From an uncultured Bacteroidales bacterium (GTDB lineage: Bacteria > Bacteroidota > Bacteroidia > Bacteroidales > Muribaculaceae): a DNA stretch of 64,000 nucleotides. Below, piece after piece: positions 53,468 through 62,277 of this stretch; positions within the stretch are counted from its first letter, which is position 1; each line of letters begins with the position of its first letter. The stretch spans positions 1 through 64,000 of the forward strand of contig CADCFN010000014.1 in the NCBI GenBank assembly GCA_902800715.1, given 5' to 3'. The notes beneath the pieces were generated by a model. The model was given only the letters and a program-made list of their open reading frames with translations, searched no databases and was not told the DNA's origin. Made by a program: the position numbers and the translations under genes.

Positions 53468-56400
53468 TTACTTCCTTGCGCTTGCAAGAGCTGCCTCCTT
53501 CTTGTCGCTGCGGCGGGCAATCCAGTAAGCCACGGGCGAAGCGATGAACAGTGAGGAGCAGGTACCGATGATAACACCGAGGATCATCGCGAAGATGAAG
53601 CTGCGGATTGACTCACCACCGAAGATGAGCATGATGAGCAGCACGAGCAGGGTCGTGATAGAGGTCATCATGGTTCGTGACAGGGTGCTGCACAACGCCT
53701 TGTTGAAGGTGGTGTAGAGATCCTGCTTGGGATAGAGCGAACGGTACTCACGCACACGGTCAAATACAACCACGGTATCGTTCACCTGATAACCGATAAC
53801 GGTCAGGATAGCGGCGATGAACGTCTGGTCAATCTCCATTGAGAAGGGCAGCATGCCGTGCAGGTTGTAGAAGCCGATTACCACAAACGAGGTGAACGCT
53901 ACGGCAGCCAGAGCGCCGATAGAGAACGCGATGTTGCGGAAACGTAACAAGATGTACAGTGCCATAGCAAGCAGCGAGAACAGCACAGCCCAGATGGCCT
54001 GGCGGGTCATGTCGCTAGCAATGCTCGGACCTACGGTCTCGCTCGATACAACACCCACGTCTTCGTTAGACATGCTGAAGTCTTCCTTGCTCATCGAACC
54101 GAGGTCACTCTTCATACCCTCATACAGCTTGCTCATGATTTCATCATCAACACCCTCGCTGTTGTCCTCAATCTTGAAGTTGGTCGAGACGCGAACCTTG
54201 GTGTCGTTGTCGATGGTGATGACCGAGGTGTTAGCACCGGGGAATTGTTCCTCGAGTTGTGCATCCAGAGTCTGAGTCGAAACGGGATGATCAAATTGTA
54301 CCACGAAGTTGCGGCCACCCGAGAAGTCGATACCACGGTTCAGACCACGAACGCCGAACAGGATACCCATGATGACGATAAGAGCCAGCACGATATAGGC
54401 GGTCTTCTTGGCAGCGCCCATGAAGTTGAACGATACGTTCTCCATCAGGTTGCGGGTCATCGGTGTGGTGAAGGTCATCTTGTCGAAGGTGCCCTTGTTC
54501 ACAAAGTGCTCCATCACGAGGCGGGTTGCAAACACTGCAGTAAAGAACGAGCAGCAAATACCGATTACCAGAGTAACGGCGAAACCGCGGATGGGACCAG
54601 AACCCAACAGAATCAGGATGATACCGGTGATGATAGTGGTCAAGTTGGAGTCGAAGATGGCCGAGAATGCATTCTTGTAACCATCGCTGACGGCAGCCTT
54701 GAGACCCTTACCGGCACGCAATTCTTCCTTACAACGCTCAAAGATAAGCACGTTAGCATCCACTGCCATACCCAGCGTCAGCACGATACCGGCGATACCC
54801 GGCAGGGTGAGCACGCTCTGGAACGATGCGAGGATACCCATGGTGAAGAACAGGTTGAGGAACAGACCCAGGTTAGCAATCATACCAGCCTGCCAGCCGT
54901 AAGCGCAAACCATGAAGATCATCAGCAGCACGAGGGCGATGATAAACGAAACAAGACCCTTGTGGATGGATTCCTTACCCAGCGACGGGCCAATCACGCT
55001 CTCACTAGCTACATTAACACGTGCTACCATCTTACCAGACTCGAGCACGTTAGCAAGGTCGTTTGCCTCCTCAACGGTGAAGCGACCGCTAATCTGCGAG
55101 CGACCACCATCGATTTGACCGTTCACATTGGGGAACGAGTATACCTGGTCATCAAGCACGATGGCGATGGCCTTACCGATGTTACCAGCGGTGATACGGC
55201 TCCACTGACGGGCGCCCTCATCGTTCATCGTCATCGAAACCACCTGACCCTGCATCTGGTCAAACTCGCTGGAAGCGCGGGTCACAACATCACCGTTCAG
55301 CACGGGCTGACCGTTGATAGTGCGCAGGGCAACCAACTGGAATGCCTCATGGCCGTCCTGAGTCTTGATACCCTTAACGGTCCAAGCGAGCTTCAGGTCA
55401 GCGGGAAGGATAGTCTTAGCCACCTGTGAATTGATGATGGCATTGACAGCAGCAGTATCGCTGGTAGCTACATAACCCACAACGGGAGAGCCTGCACCCG
55501 AGGAAATCAAGGCTTCAAAGCCAGTGAGTTGAGCCAGGGTGAGGTCACTCTTCTTGGCAGGAGTAGCGGCAGCAGCGGCAGCCTTGGCAACGCTATCTGC
55601 GGTGGCCTTAGCGGCAGCATCAGCAGTGGTAGCGGCGCTGTCAGCAGCAGCGGTTTCCTGAGTCTGGGCAACAGTCTTGTTAGCCTGAGACTGGTCACTG
55701 AGCTGACGCAGTACGCCTGCGATGTCACTCAATGTATAGGTCTCGTAGAACTCCAGGTTAGCGGCACCCTGCAACAGTTTGCGAACGCGCTCGGGCTCTT
55801 TTACACCAGGGAGCTCAAGCAGGATACGGCCAGTGCTCTGCAATTTCTGGATATTGGGCTGTACTACACCGAAGCGGTCGATACGGTTGCGCAGTACCTT
55901 ATAGGAGTTGTCCACCATGCTGTTCACCTCGTCGTTCAGAATGTTCTGAACCTCAGCGTCACTGGCATTGGGTTTCTCCTTGATGCGCTCGATGCTACGG
56001 AAGATCTGAGCCAAGTTGCCCTCGGGAGCCAACTTCTTGTACTCCTTGCAGAAGGAGCCCACGAAGTCGTCCTGAGCCGTCTGGTTGCTCATCACGTTGT
56101 CAATAGCCTGATTAAACTTCTTGTCCGGATTGTTGTTCGCGAGAGCGCGCAAGATATCGGGCACTGAGATTTGCAGTGTCACGTTCATACCACCCTTCAA
56201 GTCAAGGCCGAGGCCCAACTCTTTCTCACGAACCTGCTGGAAAGTGTAATAACCAAGATACACTTTCTCATTTGCGAGGGAGTCCAGATACTCATTCAAA
56301 GCAGTCTTGTAAACATCATTGCTGGTGTCAGCGCTCTTGATGCCGGCAGCAGCAAGTGCCTTCTGCTCCGCCTTGTTCTGGTAGTGATTGCTCACCACTG

Positions 56401-56473
56401 TAAACGACAGATAGAAAAGGCAAATCAAGATCAATGCATAAGTAAGGACTCTAATAAAACCTTTAGTTTGCAT
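53468..56473 (-). CDS. secDF: Protein translocase subunit SecDF (fused)
   Basis: 1001 residues, SecD then SecF in one chain, as usual in Bacteroidota. SecD motifs include LGLDLKGG near 90 and the TM block around 490-650; the SecF half starts near 680 with NRGIDFSGG. An Ala/Thr-rich, apparently unstructured stretch (about 264-306) interrupts the first periplasmic domain. It uses the proton gradient to finish protein export. The -7 box is at 56541-56548. Confidence 0.95.
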   Translation of the reverse strand: MQTKGFIRVLTYALILICLFYLSFTVVSNHYQNKAEQKALAAAGIKSADTSNDVYKTALNEYLDSLANEKVYLGYYTFQQVREKELGLGLDLKGGMNVTLQISVPDILRALANNNPDKKFNQAIDNVMSNQTAQDDFVGSFCKEYKKLAPEGNLAQIFRSIERIKEKPNASDAEVQNILNDEVNSMVDNSYKVLRNRIDRFGVVQPNIQKLQSTGRILLELPGVKEPERVRKLLQGAANLEFYETYTLSDIAGVLRQLSDQSQANKTVAQTQETAAADSAATTADAAAKATADSVAKAAAAAATPAKKSDLTLAQLTGFEALISSGAGSPVVGYVATSDTAAVNAIINSQVAKTILPADLKLAWTVKGIKTQDGHEAFQLVALRTINGQPVLNGDVVTRASSEFDQMQGQVVSMTMNDEGARQWSRITAGNIGKAIAIVLDDQVYSFPNVNGQIDGGRSQISGRFTVEEANDLANVLESGKMVARVNVASESVIGPSLGKESIHKGLVSFIIALVLLMIFMVCAYGWQAGMIANLGLFLNLFFTMGILASFQSVLTLPGIAGIVLTLGMAVDANVLIFERCKEELRAGKGLKAAVSDGYKNAFSAIFDSNLTTIITGIILILLGSGPIRGFAVTLVIGICCSFFTAVFATRLVMEHFVNKGTFDKMTFTTPMTRNLMENVSFNFMGAAKKTAYIVLALIVIMGILFGVRGLNRGIDFSGGRNFVVQFDHPVSTQTLDAQLEEQFPGANTSVITIDNDTKVRVSTNFKIEDNSEGVDDEIMSKLYEGMKSDLGSMSKEDFSMSNEDVGVVSSETVGPSIASDMTRQAIWAVLFSLLAMALYILLRFRNIAFSIGALAAVAFTSFVVIGFYNLHGMLPFSMEIDQTFIAAILTVIGYQVNDTVVVFDRVREYRSLYPKQDLYTTFNKALCSTLSRTMMTSITTLLVLLIMLIFGGESIRSFIFAMILGVIIGTCSSLFIASPVAYWIARRSDKKEAALASARK

Positions 56474-56540
56474 TTGTTTGAATTGTGAATTATTTAATTA
56501 ATTTTTGTTAATTTTTGTTTCACTTGACTTTTTCAGCCTG

Positions 56541-56548
56541 CAAATATA
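56541..56548 (-). promoter_or_regulatory. -7 box TATATTTG for secDF
   Basis: TATATTTG on the minus strand, 67 bases before the start. No clear -33. The surrounding 320-bp gap (56474-56793) has no gene; its left part has this box, its right part the terminator at 56703-56772. Confidence 0.45.
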
Positions 56549-56702
56549 CTGCTTTTTCTGAAAGTGAGGCATAAAAAAAACAAGTTTTTGCTTTCCACCT
56601 TATTATATTTAAGGGGAAAATACCGTTTTGGACCAATTTTACACCCCATTTTGCGCCCTAAGTACACTCAAACTGTCATTTCGGAAACATTTTACAGTAC
56701 AA

Positions 56703-56772
56703 CAAAAAAACGACAATTGCGTTGACTTCACCCTTCAACATTTGTCATAAAGGGAGAACAATCAACGCAATT
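56703..56772 (-). terminator. Terminator of the aldo/keto reductase-polyferredoxin operon
   Basis: AATTGCGTTGA (56715-56725) pairs with TCAACGCAATT (56762-56772), with further TTC/GAA and CCCTT/AAGGG pairing inside. On the minus strand a run of seven T follows. Confidence 0.8.
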
Positions 56773-56793
56773 CGCACGTTTATGTCAGAGCAT

Positions 56794-58242
56794 TCAGGCG
56801 TCGAGGCCGCGGTCGATGTTGCGCTTGAGGGCCTCGGCATAGTTGTTGATGCGTTCCATCTCGCGGGGAATCTGAATGCGCTGGGGGCAATGTTCCACGC
56901 ACTGGCCGCAGCCGATGCAGTGGTCGGCCTGGCGCAATTTGGGCACGCTGCGGTCATAGCCGACAAGGAATGCCCTACGCGCACGCGCATAGTCGGGGTC
57001 GTTGCGGTCTCGGGTGAGGTTGCCCTCGGCGATACACTTGTTGTAATGGGTGAGCACACCGGGGATGTCGATGCCGTAGGGGCAAGGCATGCAGTACTTG
57101 CAATCGTTGCAAGGGATGGTGTTGTATTCCACAATTTCGTCGGCGACGCCATAGAGGAAGTCCTTATCTTCGTCGGTGAGCTCCTCAAGCGGGCAGTAGG
57201 TGCACAAGTTTTCCTTCAAGTGCTCCATATAGGTCATGCCGCTCAACACGGTGAGCACGCGCGGGAATGAGCCCGCAAAGCGGAAGGCCCACGAGGCTGG
57301 CGAGCGCTCAGGATTACGTGTAAGCAACTTCTGGGCAAGAGGTGTGGGCAACGAGGCCAGTCGTCCGCCCAATAGCGGCTCCATGATGACAGCGGGGATG
57401 CCACGCTTGTCAAGCTCGGCATACAGGTACTCGGCATTGGTGTTCTCCTCGTTGAAGTCCTTGGCATGTCTCCAATCCAGGTAATTCAACTCAATCTGCA
57501 CAAAGTCCCATTTATACTTGTCGTGATTCTCCAGCAAATAGTCAAACACGGCAATTTCGCCATGATAGGAGAAGCCCAGGTTGCGGATAACGCCCTTCTC
57601 GCGCTGCTCCACCAGGTAGTCCAGGATGCCGTTATAGATGTAGCGTTTCCTGAAAAGTTCCATCGCTTCCTCACCAGTGCCTCCACCGATTGCATGGAGC
57701 AACATGTAGTCAATATAATCGACCTGGAGCTCCTTGAGGGAATTTTGGAACATCTCGATGCTAGCTGCGCGGGTCTGAGTTTCGGGTGCGAAATTGGAGA
57801 GCTTGGTGGCGATGAAGTATTCGTCACGCTTGTGGCGGCTCAAGGCAATGCCCGTGGCATGCTCACTCAGGCCCTTGCAATAAGCGGGCGATGTATCGAA
57901 GTAGTTCACGCCATGCTCGATGGCATAGTCAATCTGCTTGTTGACCATCTCCTGGTCAATTTCAGAGTCATTGTCGCGGCCGAAGGCTTTGCCGTTGGTG
58001 GCAGGCAGACGCATCAGACCATATCCCAGGATGGAAACTTTCTCGTGAGTCTTGGGGTTCTCGCGGTAGGTCATCTTGCCCACGGGCGGTTCCTGACTTG
58101 ATTTTTTCTTGTCATCGCCGGCAGCGCAGCTCACAATGACGGGTGCGGCAGCAGCGGCGGAGCCCAGACCCAGTGCCTTAAGGAAGGTGCGGCGGTTGAA
58201 TGTCTTGCTGCTCTTATTGTTGTTATGATGGTTGTCGTTCAT
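56794..58242 (-). CDS. Exported (Tat lipoprotein) aldo/keto reductase with ferredoxin domain
   Basis: 482 residues. A twin-arginine signal (NRRTFLKALG, 16-25) leads to a lipobox-like VSCAAG with C39. The AKR barrel has FDTSPAYCKG and NYLDWRHAKD. The C-terminal part has CNDCKYCMPCPYGID and CIGCGQCVEHCPQ for iron-sulfur clusters. This makes it a folded, exported redox enzyme rather than a cytosolic one. It is 21 bp downstream of the polyferredoxin, likely its electron partner. Substrate unknown. Confidence 0.9.
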   Translation of the reverse strand: MNDNHHNNNKSSKTFNRRTFLKALGLGSAAAAAPVIVSCAAGDDKKKSSQEPPVGKMTYRENPKTHEKVSILGYGLMRLPATNGKAFGRDNDSEIDQEMVNKQIDYAIEHGVNYFDTSPAYCKGLSEHATGIALSRHKRDEYFIATKLSNFAPETQTRAASIEMFQNSLKELQVDYIDYMLLHAIGGGTGEEAMELFRKRYIYNGILDYLVEQREKGVIRNLGFSYHGEIAVFDYLLENHDKYKWDFVQIELNYLDWRHAKDFNEENTNAEYLYAELDKRGIPAVIMEPLLGGRLASLPTPLAQKLLTRNPERSPASWAFRFAGSFPRVLTVLSGMTYMEHLKENLCTYCPLEELTDEDKDFLYGVADEIVEYNTIPCNDCKYCMPCPYGIDIPGVLTHYNKCIAEGNLTRDRNDPDYARARRAFLVGYDRSVPKLRQADHCIGCGQCVEHCPQRIQIPREMERINNYAEALKRNIDRGLDA

Positions 58243-58263
58243 AGTTGGATTGTGCTAGTGGGA

Positions 58264-59760
58264 TTATATCTCGTTATGTGTCTCGTGACCCTCGACAAAG
58301 ATGGCGCTGAAAGGCCTAGCCGGGCAGACATACTCACAGGTGCCGCAGCCGATGCACATGGCACTATTGACGGCAGGCACCATGGGCGATGTGTCATCGT
58401 CGGCGTTGCTGGGCACCATCATGATGGCGCCAGTAGGACAATGGCGGGCACAGTTACCGCAGTTCACGCCATCGTTCAACACCACGCAGTTGGCTTTGAC
58501 CCATACGGCATGGCCAATAACGGTCGATGATTTCTCGGCAACAGTGATGGGCTTGATAGCACCGGTGGGGCACACGCTCGAGCACTCAACACACTCGGGA
58601 CGGCAGGCGCCACGCTCAAAGCTGAGTTCAGGCTGCATGAACCTTGACGGGTCGTTAGACGGACGGAGCACACCGTTAGGACACTTTGCAACGCACAATT
58701 GACATGCCGTGCAGTGCTGTGCAAAATGCTTGGCGCTAACCGAGCCCGGCGGTGTGATGTGCGTTGTGCGCTTGGCAGGCACCTTGTCCTCGATGATGGC
58801 GAGACCACCATCCACCTTCTTGGCAGCCTGGGCGAGAGCGATGTCGGCCCCCACAATGGCGGTTCCCAAGAGGAAGGCGCGACGGGTGTTGTCGGGTGCA
58901 TTCTGTTCGCCATCGGCAGGCTTCACCGCTTGTTGTTGCATCGCCTTGGGATGACCATAGTGCAGTGCACCGAAGTTGCACTTCTCGATGCAGTTGCCAC
59001 AGGTCACGCAGCGGGTGTAGTCCACCTTGTGGGTCTTGAAGTCGATACAGGATGCCTTGCAGTTTTTGGTACACAAGCTGCACGACTTGCACTTGTCGGC
59101 ATCAAAATAGACCTTGAGCCATGAGAATCGCGCCAGCTGAGCCAGAATCGTTCCCACGGGGCAGATGGTGTTACAGTAGGTGCGTCCACCACGCCAAGCC
59201 AACACAACTATTATTATAAATGTGGCAAGGGCGACCAGGAAGGTGGGCAGACTCTTCATCCACACGTCAACGCTATAGAAGGCATAGCTGTCCATGCGTT
59301 CGGCAAGCGAAGCCAGCAGATTATTGCCCCACTGATAGACGGGCAACAGCAGATTGGTCACCATGCGGCCATAACTGCTATAAGGCGCCAACAGGGCTAC
59401 CAGCGCATGAACGCCGGCAATAAAGGCGGCGATGAACACCACCAGCACACCGTAGCGCAACCAGCGTTTCTCGGGGCTGGCCGTAAACCTGTTCTTGCGG
59501 CGCTTACCATGAATCCACGACACGATGTCCTGGAAGATGCCCAGCGGACAGATAACCGAGCAATAGATGCGGCCAAAAATCAGCGTCAGCAGCACTAACG
59601 CCACAATGACTACCACATTAAGAGCCAGCAAAGCCGGCAGGAACTGGATGCGCGCCGTCCAACCCAAGTAGTGGTGCAGCGCGCCACTCACGTCGAGAAA
59701 CAGCAGCGTCACCATGACCATCATCACGGCTGCCAGCACAATGCGTACCTTCCTTAACAT
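58264..59760 (-). CDS. Membrane polyferredoxin (NapH-type) fused to a NapG-like ferredoxin
   Basis: 498 residues. The N-terminal half has about five membrane helices and the NapH-type CP motifs CSVICPLG (67-74) and CNTICPVG (196-203). Next come clusters at 224-234 and 251-261. A second Tat-like motif, RRAFLLGT, is internal (293-300) and precedes further cysteine groups at 350-360, 386-397, 434-441 and 469-479. It looks like a fusion of a membrane and an exported ferredoxin. It would feed electrons to the aldo/keto reductase. Confidence 0.87.
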   Translation of the reverse strand: MLRKVRIVLAAVMMVMVTLLFLDVSGALHHYLGWTARIQFLPALLALNVVVIVALVLLTLIFGRIYCSVICPLGIFQDIVSWIHGKRRKNRFTASPEKRWLRYGVLVVFIAAFIAGVHALVALLAPYSSYGRMVTNLLLPVYQWGNNLLASLAERMDSYAFYSVDVWMKSLPTFLVALATFIIIVVLAWRGGRTYCNTICPVGTILAQLARFSWLKVYFDADKCKSCSLCTKNCKASCIDFKTHKVDYTRCVTCGNCIEKCNFGALHYGHPKAMQQQAVKPADGEQNAPDNTRRAFLLGTAIVGADIALAQAAKKVDGGLAIIEDKVPAKRTTHITPPGSVSAKHFAQHCTACQLCVAKCPNGVLRPSNDPSRFMQPELSFERGACRPECVECSSVCPTGAIKPITVAEKSSTVIGHAVWVKANCVVLNDGVNCGNCARHCPTGAIMMVPSNADDDTSPMVPAVNSAMCIGCGTCEYVCPARPFSAIFVEGHETHNEI

Positions 59761-59807
59761 AATGAAATAATATTGGTCAAAAAGTGAATGTTGATTAGTT
59801 GAATGTG

Positions 59808-59815
59808 CAAAGATA
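59808..59815 (-). promoter_or_regulatory. -7 box TATCTTTG for the polyferredoxin operon
   Basis: TATCTTTG on the minus strand, about 48 bases before the start. No clear -33. Confidence 0.45.
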
Positions 59816-59904
59816 CTTAAAAAAAAGAATTACACGGCATGGAAACCAGCTTTTTTTAACTCGGGCAATGCCTTTCAGTCGATATTCTGATACTCACAGA
59901 AAAG

Positions 59905-59940
59905 GACTGTGCCGAGAGCTTAGCCGCTCCCGGCACAGTC
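59905..59940 (-). terminator. Terminator of the C10 protease gene
   Basis: GACTGTGCCG pairs with CGGCACAGTC and GAGC with GCTC, one mismatch in between (59905-59940). CTTTTCTG follows on the minus strand. Confidence 0.75.
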
Positions 59941-59993
59941 ACAAAGCATTTAAATCTTATGCTTCATGGAGTCACTCCATGAGGACAATCAAA

Positions 59994-61715
59994 TTATTTC
60001 TGCAGCACATAGTCGAGCAGCAAGGTCAGGTCGTCGATGTCAACTACACCGTCCTCGTTCATGTCAGCAGCCTCGCCAAACTCTTGACCTGCGAGTATGC
60101 CGTCAATCAGGGCGACAACATCATCAACATTAACAAATGTGTCACCATTTACATCACCGAGTACAAAGGTGGGATCGGGAGGAGTTACCCAGTCACCAAC
60201 GGTGAAGGGAATGGGATCGTTGAAGAACCAGTTCCAGTCATAGTTGTTGGGGAAGTAGGGTGACCAAACAACAACATAATACTGTGTACCCTCGGTCAGG
60301 TAGTAAGAACCGCTGATGTCGATAGAAGCAGTCTCATTCTCCTGAAGATTCACCTCAGCAGTGTAAGTTGAAGATGCTACAGTATATTTTCCATCATCGC
60401 CCTTGGTTGCGAGAGCCCAGCGGATGTTGCCCTGCCAGGGACCGCTCAGAGCCTGTACCTCAAACGAACCACGAACGTCGTTGGCAGGCATAACCTCCTG
60501 CAGATAGGTGGTACCGGTAACTACAACACCACCATTCTCACCCTCTTCAGAGGGACGGATGCCCATGATGGCATACTGGTCGGCGTTGAAGCCTTCCTTG
60601 TACTCATCGTGCTCATAGGGAGTGTCACCGTAGATGCGCGGTGACAGCAGGTCGAAGCTGAACCAGCTGTTGTATTCCTCGGGCTGGAAACCCCAGATGA
60701 TGCGAACCCTACCCTCAGAATCATAACCGTCCATCACGAAAGCGTGACCAACGTGTGCATTCTGGGTACCATCGTTAAGAACGGTCCTGTAACCAAAATA
60801 GAGAACGGGACGGCCCTCATCGAGCTCGGTGTAAACCTTCTCACGCCAGGTTTGCTCGGCAAAATTGGCCTTCTGCAGGAACTGCATGTTGGGGTTGTAG
60901 TCGAAGTAAGCAATCATACCCTTCATGATCTGATCATAGCTTACATTGGTGCTGCTGGTAGAGAACCTGGCATTGAGGGCAACAGCGACGTCATAAATCA
61001 TCTGAGCGCAATCCTGCCAGTTGGTTGAAGTCTCGGTATAACCATTCCTCATGTTACGGTACTTGTAGCTGTGGTTGAAGTTGGCAGTAGCGGTCTGAAT
61101 GTTGCCGTTCAGCTCATAGTGGAAGGTGTTCGAGCCGTTACCATAAGCGGGGAACTGCAAGCCCTTCAAGATGTGAGCAACAGCGATGGGAACGCAACCA
61201 GCATAGCAATGCTCACCGTTAGAGATGGGGAAGTAGTTGTTGTAGGGAGCAAACTGATGCCAGTGGGGACCCTCACCATATTCGTTCAAGAACATGGGAG
61301 CTACACCGTTGGGGTTCATCTTAAACGAGGGAGCCTGGGCTGCTTGAGGGTTCTTACGCATCAAGTCCAAGCCTTGCTGATAGCGTTTAAACATAATCTT
61401 CACGGGCTCGGGAGCCAGATTCATGTCAAACGAACCACGGTCGCTGTAAGCCAGAACGGGATCAGTCATGTCATCACCGGAAACGATCACGTAGCCCTGA
61501 CCGCCCTCACGGTTGAACACATAATAATCAACCTGACCTTTCATGTTCATAGCGGTTTGGCTCAACTGCATCTTTACATTAGAAGCGGTAAGCCTTGTCG
61601 AGCTGGTGAACTGCTGCTTGGCAATAGCCATAGCCTGCTCGGTCGAAATGCTCTTAGCATTCATGTTATTTCCACAAAGTGCTAAAACAGTAAGTAAAAA
61701 TAAGAATTTCTTCAT
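59994..61715 (-). CDS. Secreted C10 (streptopain-like) cysteine protease with dockerin-like tail
   Basis: 573 residues. Signal peptide 1-20; propeptide to about 130; the catalytic Cys is C174 in YAGCVPIAVAHIL and the His is H324 in VGHAFVMDGYD. The usual WGWGG after the His is here WGFQPEEYNSWF, so the oxyanion region is altered. The last 60 residues have two calcium-binding dockerin repeats (DVNGDTFVNVDD and DMNEDGVVDIDD). Two tandem promoters lie upstream. Confidence 0.9.
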   Translation of the reverse strand: MKKFLFLLTVLALCGNNMNAKSISTEQAMAIAKQQFTSSTRLTASNVKMQLSQTAMNMKGQVDYYVFNREGGQGYVIVSGDDMTDPVLAYSDRGSFDMNLAPEPVKIMFKRYQQGLDLMRKNPQAAQAPSFKMNPNGVAPMFLNEYGEGPHWHQFAPYNNYFPISNGEHCYAGCVPIAVAHILKGLQFPAYGNGSNTFHYELNGNIQTATANFNHSYKYRNMRNGYTETSTNWQDCAQMIYDVAVALNARFSTSSTNVSYDQIMKGMIAYFDYNPNMQFLQKANFAEQTWREKVYTELDEGRPVLYFGYRTVLNDGTQNAHVGHAFVMDGYDSEGRVRIIWGFQPEEYNSWFSFDLLSPRIYGDTPYEHDEYKEGFNADQYAIMGIRPSEEGENGGVVVTGTTYLQEVMPANDVRGSFEVQALSGPWQGNIRWALATKGDDGKYTVASSTYTAEVNLQENETASIDISGSYYLTEGTQYYVVVWSPYFPNNYDWNWFFNDPIPFTVGDWVTPPDPTFVLGDVNGDTFVNVDDVVALIDGILAGQEFGEAADMNEDGVVDIDDLTLLLDYVLQK

Positions 61716-61866
61716 AAAATAGTTTATAGTTTATAAAATATTAATAGTACTCACAGGTTATTGTCAGCATAAAAAATAAAGAGCAAATGTATGAAGACAA
61801 GCGAATTAGCATCATCAAAGATGACACTTCACAATCACGGCTCATTAATCTGCTGATTCACGGCTG

Positions 61867-61898
61867 CAAAGGTAAGGCTTATACACTAAAGTGTCAAA
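61867..61898 (-). promoter_or_regulatory. Proximal promoter of the C10 protease gene
   Basis: TTTG (61895-61898), exactly 20 bases, TACCTTTG (61867-61874), minus strand. Confidence 0.7.
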
Positions 61899-62103
61899 AA
61901 AATGCCAAAAAAAAATACAATTTTAACAATAAAATAGTTGGAATGCAGAGGTCGGTGATTTCTCTCTGTACCAGACTCACGCCCCGTCACAAATCAGTTC
62001 AGTTCAAGAGAAATAATACAGTAAAAAACAAAAAAATAAACACCCCGTTTCACAACGCGATGTTCATTTAGGATGAATAGTATTAATATTTCCAACTTTG
62101 CTG

Positions 62104-62135
62104 CAAAGGTACTACCATTTTCGATACTGTCCAAA
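62104..62135 (-). promoter_or_regulatory. Distal promoter of the C10 protease gene
   Basis: TTTG (62132-62135), exactly 20 bases, TACCTTTG (62104-62111), minus strand; same boxes and spacing as the proximal promoter 237 bp downstream. Confidence 0.65.
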
Positions 62136-62188
62136 TATTTAGTGTAAAAATTTGTTATATTTAGTTAACTGTTTTCAGTAAGTCAAAA

Positions 62189-62223
62189 TCAAACTGGAAG
62201 TTCAGCGTGAACTTCCAGTTTGA
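62189..62223 (-). terminator. Terminator of the metalloprotease gene
   Basis: TCAAACTGGAAGTTCA (62189-62204) pairs perfectly with 62208-62223, loop GCG; TTTTGAC follows on the minus strand. Confidence 0.8.
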
Positions 62224-62277
62224 TTGATATCCCAGGTCTACGATAATCCTCAACCTGGCGAAAAAACACTAAATTTC

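Larger units (their letters stand above)
61716..62277. other. 562-bp gap with two tandem promoters and a terminator
   Basis: It contains the C10 protease promoters at 61867-61898 and 62104-62135 (both minus) and the metalloprotease terminator at 62189-62223. The leader from the distal promoter would be nearly 400 bases. I see no gene: an ATG at about 62064 on the minus strand is stopped after five codons. Confidence 0.65.

Noticed and set aside
54245-55429. Plus-strand open frame opposite secDF
   Set aside because: Shadow of SecDF; no promoter or family match.
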